Shown piece by piece: positions 35,539-46,498 of a stretch of DNA of 64,000 bases. The DNA is taken from NCBI GenBank assembly GCA_024803745.1, contig JANJXV010000004.1, forward strand, positions 43,271,358 through 43,335,357. Direction: 5' to 3'. Source of the DNA: Megascapheus bottae. Its lineage: Eukaryota; Chordata; Mammalia; Rodentia; Geomyidae. The notes beneath the pieces were generated by a model, which was not told the origin of the DNA, did no database searches, and saw only the letters and a program-made list of their open reading frames with translations. The position numbers and the translations under genes were made by a program. Position 1 is the first letter of the stretch; each line of letters starts with the position of its first letter.

Positions 35539-36500
35539 GAAAATTATCTCTGCAACAAGTACTTAAATTACTTTTGCTATCATGAATTAACTAAAAGCAG
35601 GAGAAAAGCATAATATCTCTACCTCCATTTTGTATTTAATTTTACTATGAGTCATTCCCTCTAGAACCACTTTGCAATCACCTTGGGCCCTAAGAAAGAC
35701 AGATCTAATCAACAACATCCTTATACAGGAGACTGAGGCCATGTCTAAGGAGTACCATTGTCTCATAAGAAAATTCACACCCAAGTGAGGATACTTGTAA
35801 TGATGAGGAGGCACCATAAATAAATCACATGGAAATCAGATTGCTCCCTTCCAATGATGACAAAAACAACTTTTAGGGAGAACTAGGTAATGACCAGCCA
35901 GTCACACTTGTAGCTGTACCTTTTAAAGTGCATATAGATTTTATTGCCCTAAATTCACCCTTAATTTAAACCTAATATCTATGTCTGTAGCCCACAGATG
36001 GCTAACCTGAGCCAAAGTTCTATCTTGCTGTAACATCATGCCATGTACTTATCTCCTTTCTGTATCATATCCCAATGCTAATAAACTTTTGTATCATTTT
36101 CAATGCATGCCACACCTTGCTTGAAATCATTTCTCATCAGATACAAGGACTGATGCTGACTATACAATAATACCATGGAAAACCCATTGTCCAAATAATA
36201 TGCACTAATATAAATATTTATATTGTCTCTTGACTGCATTTTTATGGGTGTCTGCAAAGAAAAAATGAAGATACTGTGGGCTAAATGTTATGCCATTGAT
36301 TAATCAGGATCTTTAATCTGAAACTTTCAGTAGCTTAATAACAGTCCTGTTACATCATACCAGAATAATATTTCAAACTATAACTCACCATGGCATCCCA
36401 AAATATTCAACAGTGGCAATACTGTTTGATCTTCTGAATTATCATCTAATGTATTCACAAATAAGTTTCAAAACTTTTTTCCAAGTAAAAACTATTTACA
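35539..36500. other. Mostly unique; possible LTR-like end at about 35990-36115
   Basis: GCCATGTACTTATCTCCTTT, CCCAATGCTAATAAACTTTT and ACACCTTGCTTGAAATCATT, an AATAAA followed by a T-rich end, recall the R-U5 end of retroviral LTRs. No TG...CA boundaries, primer-binding site or internal genes were found, so this remains a weak call. Confidence 0.25.
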
Positions 36501-36702
36501 GGGGCTTAGAGTTTTGCCTAGTTGTAGAGTATGCACAAAGACTCAGGTTCAATTTCTCCATACAACATACATAGAAAAAGCCAAAATGATGTTGTGGATT
36601 AAGTGGTAGAGGACTAGCCTTGATTTAGCCCAAGGACAGTACTCAGGCCCTGCAGTCTAGCCCCAGGACTGGCAAAACAAGTAATCAAGCAAACAAACAA
36701 AA
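36501..36702 (+). mobile_element. IDL-Geo SINE, older
   Basis: GGGGCTTAGAGTTTTGCCTA to CCCCAGGACTGGCAAAAC and an A-rich (CAAA)n tail. AAAACTATTTA (about 36488) and AAAACTACTTA (about 36700) flank it as a diverged TSD. The IDL part is missing a few bases. Confidence 0.85.
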
Positions 36703-37190
36703 ACTACTTATTGAATTTTTGAGGGTATGTTTTCTTTTCTTTATTGTCTTTTACAGGAATGCTATAATGGCATTTTCAAAGCCAAATAGTTTATGCATTG
36801 ATCCTTTTCCTTTTTCCTTGGCACCAATTTCCCATTCCATTACTTCAGAATAAAATAGTCTTTGCATAATGGGTTACTACTGTACCATTTCACTGTTTTA
36901 CAGCTATGTAACTTAACATTAGCTCTGTAATTTTGGTTCTGTCAAGATTGTAACTGTTATATCTCCTTATATCGATTTTGGCAATTCCAACTAAACATGT
37001 TTGTTTCATGCAAGGCTTCCTTAAAGGAAATCCTTTCAGGTAGTAAATTGTCTATTTCTGTCACTAATGAGCAGGTTGCAATTGCTTAATTCTTTTAAGG
37101 TCTCTTGTATTTTAAAATATATTTGATCACACATGATATACAAAAGGTATAAAGTGTGCTTCAAAAGAGAACATTTGAATCAATGTATAA
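36703..37190. other. Unique AT-rich DNA, nothing recognised
   Basis: No gene or repeat recognised. Confidence 0.5.
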
Positions 37191-37192
37191 AA

Positions 37193-37408
37193 ATATACAG
37201 TACCATGAGACATTTTTTTTTTTGCCAGTCCTGGGCTTGAGCTCAGGGCCTGAGCACTGTCCTTGGACTTTCTCAAGGCTAGCACTCTACCACTTGAGCC
37301 TCAGCACCACTTCCAGCTTTTTGCTATGTATGTGGGGACCGGAGGAATCAAACCCGGGTCTTCGTGCATGCTAGGCAACAAAAAAATATATATATATACA
37401 GTACCATT
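37193..37408 (-). mobile_element. IDL-Geo SINE, 5'-truncated
   Basis: Poly(T) from about 37213, then near-consensus Geo, but the IDL head stops at GTGCATGCTAGGCA (37377) and is replaced by an A/TA-rich stretch. ATATACAGTACCAT is found on both sides (37193-37206 and about 37395-37408). Truncation within the tRNA-like head is unusual for a SINE. Confidence 0.85.
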
Positions 37409-38828
37409 ATTTATTCCTTTCCTTTCCAATGCTTGGTCCTCTTACATTCTTGAAGGTAATTGTTAGATGATGTGTCTTATTAATCTCCTTGTTTCTCTAC
37501 ATATTTTAGTTTAAAAGGTGTAAGATAATTGGTGCATTGGATTAATTGGGTTTTGGTGTGAAAAACTGAAGATGAGTCAAGATTATCTTAATTTGGGGTA
37601 AAAGGCTGTATTATTCATGTAATAATAGCTTGGTTTCCAGTTACTAATGAATTTAAGTTCTAGTTTTAATAGAAAAATAGTAATCATTTTAGACATTTAG
37701 AAAAAGGTAATTTGTAAGACCTCAGAATTATGTGATAACCTTCAAAACAGATAAATCTATAGAATGATCTAACAATTAATATAAAAATCCCTCTGCCGAT
37801 TCTAAAAGGTAAACAAAGTGAATGAATTTATAATTTGCTATTTAACAGCAAACTAAGAGTTCAAAAATTAACTGTCAAACTGGATTGTGATTCCTTTCTT
37901 AAGGATGAACACAAAGTTTAATGAGTTCATGTAAAAGAGTTTTGAGTCAAGGGCCCTTTATTCCAACATATAAAAAATTTTATATGGATATTTTCCAGGG
38001 CATTGTATCTTTATTCTTGTTCCACTGGAGTATAGGATCACTCTGCTTGGTGTGGTTAAAAAACAAACAAACAAACAAAAAAGGAAGGCTTTCAGGATTA
38101 TAAGTGCATTTATACATATTTGTACATATTCTTAAATGGGAAAATGCACTTAAATGGGGAGAATATGCAAGTGTATAGATTCTGATAACTTAGAAACCAC
38201 ACCATACTTAATTGCACACAAGTATGGGTGGACAGTTCTAGAATATACAGCAGCTAGTTTCTACTTTAAATATTTTCATATTTGAAAGGAAAAATAATGC
38301 CTAAATTGATGAGGTCTTTCCTTGTGAACATATAATCCTTTTAAATGACACTAAAAGTAGTATCATTAAAGCTATTATGTTAAAAATGTTCCTGTATTAA
38401 GGCAGGTTTAAAGAAAGTCATTAAGCTTACAATGATCATATTGAAATATGCAATTGCATATTCTTTTCCAGAGACATTCCACAGGAATTTTAATCTAATA
38501 TTAAATATGTTAAGGCTTCCATTTTCTGGGCTTAAAGTAATGGTAATATAATTTTCTATTTATTAAATACAATAGTCCTTAAATAGTAGGTAATCAATTC
38601 TTATGTCTCAAGTTTTGGTGTTGGAGTGAAAGGCACATGATGTATTCTTCAGAGAGAAGTATGGCTTCTCCTTTGGAAGTCTGATGGAGGGATCAGCCTG
38701 TGTCTCTCAATTTTTTTATGTTTCTTCAAGGCATTACAGTTGTTCTGTGATTGATTATCATTGTAAAAGTAACACCACCTGCTACTTTGAAAGTATATTT
38801 TAAACAATCTATTTTTAGAGTTTCTTTT
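37409..38828. other. Unique AT-rich DNA, nothing recognised
   Basis: Contains a (CAAA)n patch near 38058-38080. No gene or repeat recognised. Confidence 0.5.
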
Positions 38829-39246
38829 TCATATATTTGTATTGTAATTAATAGAATTGTTTTCCCTCCTGCCCTGTCCTATTACAAATAACCAAATAAA
38901 CATATGTACAATCTATCAGATAACAAGGTAAAATACTGTAACAATATGAGATAACCAAAGGAGAGCAAAAGAGATGAGAGATCAGATAGTATATTAAGGA
39001 CAACAATTACTCATTATACAGCTTTTGTTTCTATGTCCTGGAGGTCTTTTCATTTAGCATCATCCAATATGGCCTTATATATCTAGGTTTTGTTCTATTG
39101 TAAATCACTACTAAGAAAGCCGAAGGTTTATTCTGATTATGACAAATGAGGGAAACCATTGAGCCTATCTTCCTTTGAGTCTGGCTTACTTCACTTAATA
39201 TGATTTTTTCTAAGTCTTTCCATTTCCTAACAAATAGGGCGATGCC
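38829..39246 (-). mobile_element. L1 3' end with internal deletion
   Basis: Starts at the A-tail side (TATTGTAATTAATAGAATTG) and jumps to TTTTCCCTCC, so about 100 bp of the 3' UTR is missing. It continues through ACAATATGAGATAACCAAAG to the end of ORF2 (CTTTCCATTTCCTAACAAAT). Confidence 0.85.
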
Positions 39247-39349
39247 TATTTGTTGAGTCCCTTTCCAATTACTGGTCAAAGTTTTAATTTTAGAGAAAAT
39301 AATCAGAGTATAAACATTTAGATATTTATGCAGATATGCTATATCTTTA

Positions 39350-39535
39350 ATTTTTTTCTGGTATTGAGACTTAAACTCAGAACCTTTCCTTCTCTCATTA
39401 GATTTTACTCAGTGCTAGTTTTTACTTGAGCCACACCTTCATTTCCTGCTTTTTCTTTCTGTATAATTGGAAATACGAGTCTAAATACTATGTATGTCAA
39501 GACTGACCTTAAATTTTAGTCCTCATCTCACTGGT
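39350..39535 (-). mobile_element. Old composite SINE (antisense)
   Basis: TTTCTGGTATTGAGACTTAA, CTTGAGCCACACCTTCATTT, TATAATTGGAAATACGAGTC and GACTGACCTTAAATTTTAGT follow the antisense order of the 7SL-headed family. Strongly diverged. Confidence 0.5.
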
Positions 39536-39954
39536 AGTTTTAATATAAACTACTCCAACTATGAAGCAAGTCCATAGGAAGATTCCTCAAAAAAAAACTA
39601 ACTAAAAGCACAATTATGTGTGAATTTGTAAAGCAACTTCTTGGTGTATGCCTGAAGAAATTGAGTAAACATACAAGGGTAATGCCTTCATGTACCTGAA
39701 GCACTATTCAGTAGTAAGTTATGTAATCAGCCTAGGTGAATGGTTACAAAAAATAGAAGAGTGATGACTCGATACTCAGGTACTCCAGGTCATTGACATG
39801 AATTTAGAGGTATAAATATATCTATATAGACATATATGACTATCATGGGATATATATTTTACAGACATATATTGATATATTATATAGATTGATATGTATC
39901 TATGATATCCAAAGGCTCACCTAAATTTCAATTATGTACTTAAGTTTATGTGCC

Positions 39955-40065
39955 AGTAATTGCACATAGAGATATTTTTCTTGAATACTTGTTTGTAGAA
40001 TATGACATTTGAAATATGATGTAAAAACTCAGTGTTAATAAAAATCTGTAATAAAAATATTTTAG
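39955..40065. repeat. Uninterrupted copy of older repeat
   Basis: Continuous partner of the split repeat at 1190-1541 (TTGAATACTTGTTTGT, ATATGACATTTGAAATATGA, CTCAGTGTTAATAAAAATCT). Family unidentified. Confidence 0.6.
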
Positions 40066-40235
40066 ACATAGTGTAACTATAGAAATGTCTAAATGTTATA
40101 ATCTGATTATTTTATCTAAAATGAAAACTTTGACCAATATAATTGGTGCCAAAATCAAAATAATAATCAATAATTACAGAAAGCATCTTTACTTGTCATC
40201 AATGTTTACTGTACAATTGATCTTAATTTTTTTTC

Positions 40236-40520
40236 TTTCTTTTTTTGTGTAGGTTATGGGGCTTGATCTCAGCCCGAGTGCTGTCCCTGAGCTCTTCAAC
40301 TCAAGGCTACTACCCAAACCCCTAAACCTTGCCATTGTGCTTGAGCCCTCGATCTCAAGGCTATCACCCTACCCTTGAGTTAAGCCCCACTTCCTATTTT
40401 CTAGAGTTTAATTGGAGACAAAAGTCTCACTGTCTTTAGTGCCCAGGCTGGCTTTGAACCTTGATCTTCAGATCTCATTCCACTGAGTAGCTAGGATTAC
40501 AGATGTGAGCCACCTGTGCT
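40236..40520 (-). mobile_element. 7SL-headed composite SINE with repeated tail block
   Basis: GTAGGTTATGGGGCTTGATC to CTGAGTAGCTAGGATTACAG then ATGTGAGCCACC. The tail block appears twice (CTCAAGGCTACTACCC about 40291 and CTCAAGGCTATCACCC about 40354), an internal duplication of about 60 bp. Confidence 0.8.
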
Positions 40521-40609
40521 TACCTCAGCTCTTTTTCTATAATGTTATTTTACCAAATAGAACTAATTAAAATAGAATATAATAAATACAGGGAAACTAT
40601 TATTAGAAT

Positions 40610-40835
40610 CTGCTGAGTACCAGTGGCATATCTGAGGTACTCACAATGCAGTTATCACAATGATCATTATCGTTTCGTACTACTGAGGCAGAAAAGCCAA
40701 TGAGACTCCATATCCAAAACAACAAAAGAAAATGAAGGAAGATGACATGACTTGAATAGAATGCCAGCCAAGCAAATATGAAGCCCTGAGTTCAAATCCC
40801 AGTATCAAGCAATGAAAAACACTAGAATCATGTAA
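40610..40835 (+). mobile_element. Old composite SINE with ID-like tail
   Basis: A diverged 7SL-type front part (TACTACTGAGGCAGAAAAGC, ATGAGACTCCATATCC) is followed by an ID/tRNA-like tail (ATGCCAGCCAAGCAAATATG, CCCTGAGTTCAAATCCCAGT). Confidence 0.55.
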
Positions 40836-40952
40836 AATAAGAACACTCTGAAAGACTAAACCTTTCTAAGTAATAACTAATAAAATATATGATCATACTA
40901 TCACTTCATTTTGAGCCAACTTTAGTTAATGATGAAAAACACACAAAGGACT

Positions 40953-41290
40953 AGCAGAAGATTACAATAGCTCAGAACCTATGTACGTAAGGTAATATAG
41001 GACGAGACTAAATGAAAGGATCTCTAGGATATGTTATTTCTCTTTTTTATTCCCTTATGGTTAATCTCATGTTGTTATTGTATCTGAATTTGTTACTTGG
41101 CATATTCTATATACATTTATTGGTTTGTAAAAAAGGGAAAGGGGGAAAACAAGATGATTGGGAGAGGGTGAAGGAAGGAAACAGGGACAAAAACATAAGA
41201 AGGGGTATCACTGTATAAGAGGTAATGCACCTACTGCCTGAAGAATATAACTTGAACTTCTCTATACATTATCCTAACTATTCATTGTTT
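40953..41290 (+). mobile_element. Older L1 3' UTR
   Basis: GACTAGCAGAAGATTACAAT, GGTTAATCTCATGTTGTTAT, AAGGGGGAAAACAAGATGAT and AAGAGGTAATGCACCTACTG. Same older 3'-end type as 12319-12758. Confidence 0.8.
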
Positions 41291-41625
41291 CTAAAATATA
41301 GAAAAGTATTTCATTATTTCCACTCCCCAAAGTTAGTATTTTTACATATTTTGGCTTCAATCTGTTGAAACTCTTATTTCCCATAACAAAACATATGCTT
41401 AAATATAATATAAATTGTAAAATATATTGCAATGTATTTCTACATGCTTTTTACTACATCTGGTAGATTAATTATTTTATATCACCCACACAGTTTTTAA
41501 CCTTAAATTCAAATACATCTTCATTTCCATTTATGATAAATTTCCTACAATTATAGAAACCATTCTTCCTTTTTAATGGTACTATTAATATAAGAGCAAG
41601 TCTTTAAGGTAGTTATTTATCTTGA

Positions 41626-42237
41626 TTTTTTAATTTTTTATTGTCAGGGTAATGTACAGAGGGGTTACAGTTACATTTGCCAGATAGTAGCTCCATTACT
41701 TCTCACACATTGATACCCCTTCTCATTTTTTGACTCCATTTCCCTTCCCAATCACCTCCCAATCATCTTGTTTTCCCCCTCCCTTGAATATTTCAAATAA
41801 ACAAATGGGTTTATATACACTATACCAGGTAACAAAGTCAGATACAGTAACAATATGAGATTAACCAAAGGGCAAAACAAAGAGAAGAGAAGTAACAGTG
41901 AACATTAAGAACAACAATCACAAAAATAAAGCTCTTGATTCCGTATCTTGGAGATCCTTTCATTTAGTCTCATCCTATATGACATTATGTACCTAGGTTT
42001 TGAGCTATTGTAATCCTCAGCGAGGAGAGTCTTAGATGTGTACTAATTATTACAAAAGTGGGAAATCATTGAGCCTATTTTTCTTTGGATATGGCTTACT
42101 TCACTTAATATGATTTTTTCTAAGTCTTTCCATTTCCTTACAAATGGGGTGATGTCATTCTTTCTGAGAATTTCGTATGTATAAGTGCCACATCTTCTTG
42201 ATACAATCATCTACTGAGGGGCATCTGAGTTGGCAAG
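41626..42237 (-). mobile_element. Older L1 3' end (antisense)
   Basis: ATTGTCAGGGTAATGTACAG (A-tail side) through the C-rich antisense of the G tract (CCCAATCACCTCCCAATC) to the end of ORF2 (CTAAGTCTTTCCATTTCCTT, ATGTCATTCTTTCTGAGAAT). Ends near 42237. Confidence 0.85.
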
Positions 42238-44003
42238 GTCAAGCAAAATATCTTACATCTCCTCTGTATTTTGTGTTATATTATAGATTTACTCAGATGT
42301 ACTTTAACAAGTAATGCAGAATTATGAATTTCAGAATGAATGCTTGACTAGAAGGCCTCTCTCAATCCCAATGGTCAGAGTGTACTAGCTTATGGCAATG
42401 TATAATAATATATAAAAGAAAGGAACCACAGACAGCACATTTTAAATTCTCCAGATGTGGTAAATCTTGGGTAGTATTAAGAATGTGGATATATTAATAT
42501 CATAACATATAAAATGTAGTTATAAATCCAAATGTGAGTGAACAATAAATTTAGCATTATTCATATTATACTAAGCAATATATCATGGGAATGTGAGTGA
42601 ACTTTTTATAAAAATTCAAATAACATTTGAAACCTGTGAGTTTTCTGCAGTGGTTTGTAGGGAGAGATAAGTACCTAATTTCTTTCCATTGATTGAGCAA
42701 ATGCATTCCTTGCAAATGCTTTCAGATTTTGTGCTAACTGTCCTCATATTAAGAATGATTCCATAAACACACATCTTATCATTTGAATTGCTTCTTTATT
42801 TGCATCTTATAATTGACTTTTCATAACTATATATTTATACATAAGTACGTTTTATAAACTATTTCACAGTGGGTGAGAGAATCTTGAATAATTAATATAT
42901 AGATATATTAATATAAAAACAGTTGCTTACCATAAAACAAATTGTATCTGAGAAACTACACAATGTTATATTTCAAGCATTGGTCAGGTCCATTTTCTGT
43001 GAACCAGTTTGGCTCAGTACTCTCAACATACAAATTCTAGTATTAAATGTATGCATGTTAACTATTGAAAATTGTGACAAAAGGCTAGAATATTTTTTAA
43101 AAAATAAGTGTCATATCAACCAATCTTACAAACACCCACCACGACTAAGTGCTACGACTCTGAAATACAGGCAGATCAGTGTCTAACAATAGCTTTGTAT
43201 TTTTCTTTATAATTCCACCCTCTTGTGTTATAGTCAAGTGGGTCTAGAATAGTTTGACTGCCTTTTCGATATTCTAGGTTTTTCTGTATATAGTATGTGG
43301 AATGTATAATAGGATTGCATTTTCTCCTTTGGTTTTGTGAAACTCTTCATTTTCCTTTGTTATCAGAGAAAATTATTTTTTAAAGCCACATAAATCAGCA
43401 CTCATGTAATGCTTTGCAGATCTGCAAGGAGAATAGCTCGATACCTCAGTGAAAAATCTAGAAGGTGGCTGCACTGTTTGTCTTACTGACTGCCTCGGGG
43501 ATGAACTGTATCGTAAATGCTTTTGAAGTGCTCCTTCAATCCAGCTACTTAGGTGTGGCTCAGACACTCTGATTTCTTGTGACAAAGCTTTCCTCTAAGG
43601 GATCTGCTGCATCGTTGGTCCTCATTGTCTACTGAGCACATAAGAAACATTTAATAGCCATAATAAATAGCTCAGGAGATCTTCCCCTTGGGACTTCTGA
43701 CCTTGCTTTTTTCCCTCTCCATCCAGCATGTCACTGTCTGAAATGCTCTTTCAAGCTTAGTCATCTTCAGTCTGCATTTTAAATGGCCATCTGAATAAAT
43801 TCCAACACCTTATGAGGTCTATAATTTTACTGACAGTTGCAAAATCCCCTTTGTCAGGTACTGTTACATAGTAAATGCTTTCAGGGATGGTAAACATTGG
43901 ATATACCTTAGCAGATGATGTTGAATGCAGCGCTATACTGCATTAACAGATCTTAAATGTCTCCATTAAACAGGAAACAAATAATCTACTACTAGCAACA
44001 AAT
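42238..44003. other. Unique DNA, nothing recognised
   Basis: The part 43380-43800 is somewhat less AT-rich. ORFs at 42923-43186 and 43373-43585 show no motif. No gene recognised. Confidence 0.45.
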
Positions 44004-45246
44004 AAATTAGAAAATTCATTTAAATATGCATATCTTTTCATTGTAAATAATAGAAGGGTCATATTATATTTGCCAAATAATATATTTGCATATTGCTTGA
44101 CAAGCATTGATACCCTTTCTGCTATTTTAGTCCCCATTTACATTTCTTTTATGGCCAGAGATGTCAAGCATTTCTCCATGTATCTATAGGCCACTCTTAT
44201 TTCTTCTTCACAGAATTCTCTCTTTAAGTCTTTGGTCTATCTTTTAATGGGATGGTTATTTCTTTGGACAGATTCAATTTTTTGAGCTGTTGATATATTT
44301 TAGATATGAAGCCTTTTTCTGTTCTATGGCTAGTGAAGATTTTCTCCCAGTTTGCAGCCTTTCTAGTTAATTTGCTAGCTATGTCCTTCGCTGCACAGAA
44401 GCTCTAAATTTTAATGCAGACCCACTTATCCAGACTTCCTTTGATTTGTTGTGTCTCTGGGTCCTTATTAAGAAAGTTTCAACCTGTGCCAAGGAGACCC
44501 AGTGTATCTCCTATTCTTTCTTGTAAAGTTTTTGGTGTATCTGCTTTTACCTCCAGTTCTTTGATCCATTTAGAGTTAATCCTGGTTCAGGGTGACAAAG
44601 AAGAATCCAACTTTAGTTGTCTGCAGGTGCTTAGCCAGTTCTGCCAGCACAACTTGTTGAAGAGGCTGTCTTTCTTCCATTCTATTTTTTTGGCTCCCTT
44701 ATCAAAGATTAGGTGGCCATAGGTCTGTGGGTTGATTTCTGGATCCTCATTTCTATTCCATTGGTCTTCAGACCTGTTCTTGTGCCAGTACCAACCTGTT
44801 TTGTTTACTATAGCTCTATAATAGAATCTAAAGTTTGGTATTGAAATTCCTCCTGTGCTGTTCTTTCTTCTAAGAATTGTTTTTGCTATACAGGGTCTTT
44901 TATTATTCCATATGAAATTTTGGATTGCCTCTTCTATTTCTTTAAAGAATGACATTGGGATATTGATGGGTATTGTGATGAATTTGTAGATAGCCCATGG
45001 CAAGATTGCCATTTTCACAATGTTAGTTCTTCCAATCCAGGAGCATGGGAGGTTTTTCCATTTCCTTAGTTCTGGTTTAATTTCCTTTTTCAGGGTTTTA
45101 ATGTTTTCATCCAAAAGGTCATTTACTTTCTTAGTTAATTCCTAGGTACTTTATTTTCTTTGAGGCTATTGCAAAAGGAGTTACTTTCCTGATTGCTGCC
45201 ACAACCCTCTCATTGTTGGCATATAGGAAGAGAAATTAGAAAATTC
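44004..45246 (-). mobile_element. L1 copy, 5'-truncated, about 0.8 kb deleted internally, 14-bp direct repeat
   Basis: Antisense L1. Part of the 3' UTR (about 44034-44148) joins directly to ORF2 C-terminal sequence (CATTTCTTTTATGGCCAGAG), missing about 820 bp compared with the full-length L1. ORF2 continues to the ACTGTTGGCG-equivalent site at about 45230; the longest open part, 44587-45114, encodes [20 protein letters not shown] and similar. AAATTAGAAAATTC flanks it at 44004-44017 and 45233-45246, a TSD. About 16-20 bp lie between the left TSD and the L1 end. Confidence 0.9.
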
Positions 45247-46275
45247 TATGTATGTATCTGTTCATTAAAAAGCAAATAGTTGTATTGGCATCCAGTTGCA
45301 AATGGATTTCCTTCTTTTCCCAATTATTGTTTCTCTGAAGTAGAGTCTTGGCTTTAAATATCTCTACGTTTCAGTTACGTTTATTGAATAGAAAGGGAGG
45401 AGAGAATTTACACATTTGTTATGGTCACTATTCTATAGTTGTAAATTCAAAATCTTAGGTGATGAAAAGAGGACAGTTGTATGTCTTGAATAATCAGAAA
45501 AACATTGTGGATATTCAGAACTGTTTAATATCAAAATGTATTTAGTCCCATTCACCTAATTACCTAATCAGCCTTGTATTTTAGCAGTGTGGAAAGAGGA
45601 TACCACATGTTATCTGCTGTCTGTTCATTCCTTTGATTCTGGATTTTGTGGTTGACTGAAAACTCTGACCACAGCCTCTGTCTAGCATCGCAAAATATTC
45701 ATATGACATAGGACTATCCTCAGAAAAGATCAATGTGGTGATTTGGATGTTTGGTTTTCATCAAATGTTAGGAACCATTATGAAATAAAAAATTGTTTAG
45801 TTATTTTACAGACTGTCTATATAAAATGTGTTAAATCATGTACTAATTGCATAGTGTTAAATATAAATCACCTGTGGAAAGTTGACTTTCACTCAAAGTT
45901 TATTAGGTGACTGAGTATTATGGACAAATATAATGGAGAAAACAAAATCCAGGGAGATACAGAAGTAAGGGGAAACTATTCTCATAGGATCAAAATTCTA
46001 CTACAAATTTGATGAGATTAGGAATAAAGCAAAAGATGATGAGTAATTACTATTTTGATAAACCATTAAACAATTCCATTTTTGGAGAATTGCTAGGATT
46101 ATACTTTATATAATAAAATATTCATTCATTCAATCATTAAATGCTGAATATTTTATGCCTACAGTTTTTAGGCATGGTGATGTGCTTTGAGGGAGAATGA
46201 AAGAAAATCTAATACATGATTGTTTACATGGCAAAACATAAAGATACATGCTGAATAAATTTCTTTCTTTTGAAT
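45247..46275. other. Unique AT-rich DNA, nothing recognised
   Basis: No gene or repeat recognised. Confidence 0.5.
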
Positions 46276-46498
46276 ATGTCAGTATTGGGCATTGAAGTCA
46301 GGTTGTGGCCCTTTTTCTTTTGTATTCCAGTCTAGCACTCTACCACTAGAGTCACATCATCACTAGCAGTTTGGGGGTGGTTATTTGGAGATATGAATCT
46401 CACAAGCTTTCCTACCCAGGCTGTCTTCAAATTATAAAACACAATCCTCAGATTTGAGCCTTCTAACTAGGTACTATTATAGGGGTAAGCTGTTGATG
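46276..46498 (-). mobile_element. Old 7SL-headed composite SINE
   Basis: GTCAGTATTGGGCATTGAAG, TCTAGCACTCTACCACTAGA, GGTGGTTATTTGGAGATATG, CCTACCCAGGCTGTCTTCAA and CCTTCTAACTAGGTACTATT, in antisense family order. Diverged. Confidence 0.6.

Noticed and set aside
44414..44722. 102-codon plus-strand ORF
   Set aside because: It is the opposite strand of L1 ORF2. The same shadow ORF appears at 62734-62958 and, on the minus strand, at 28540-28956.
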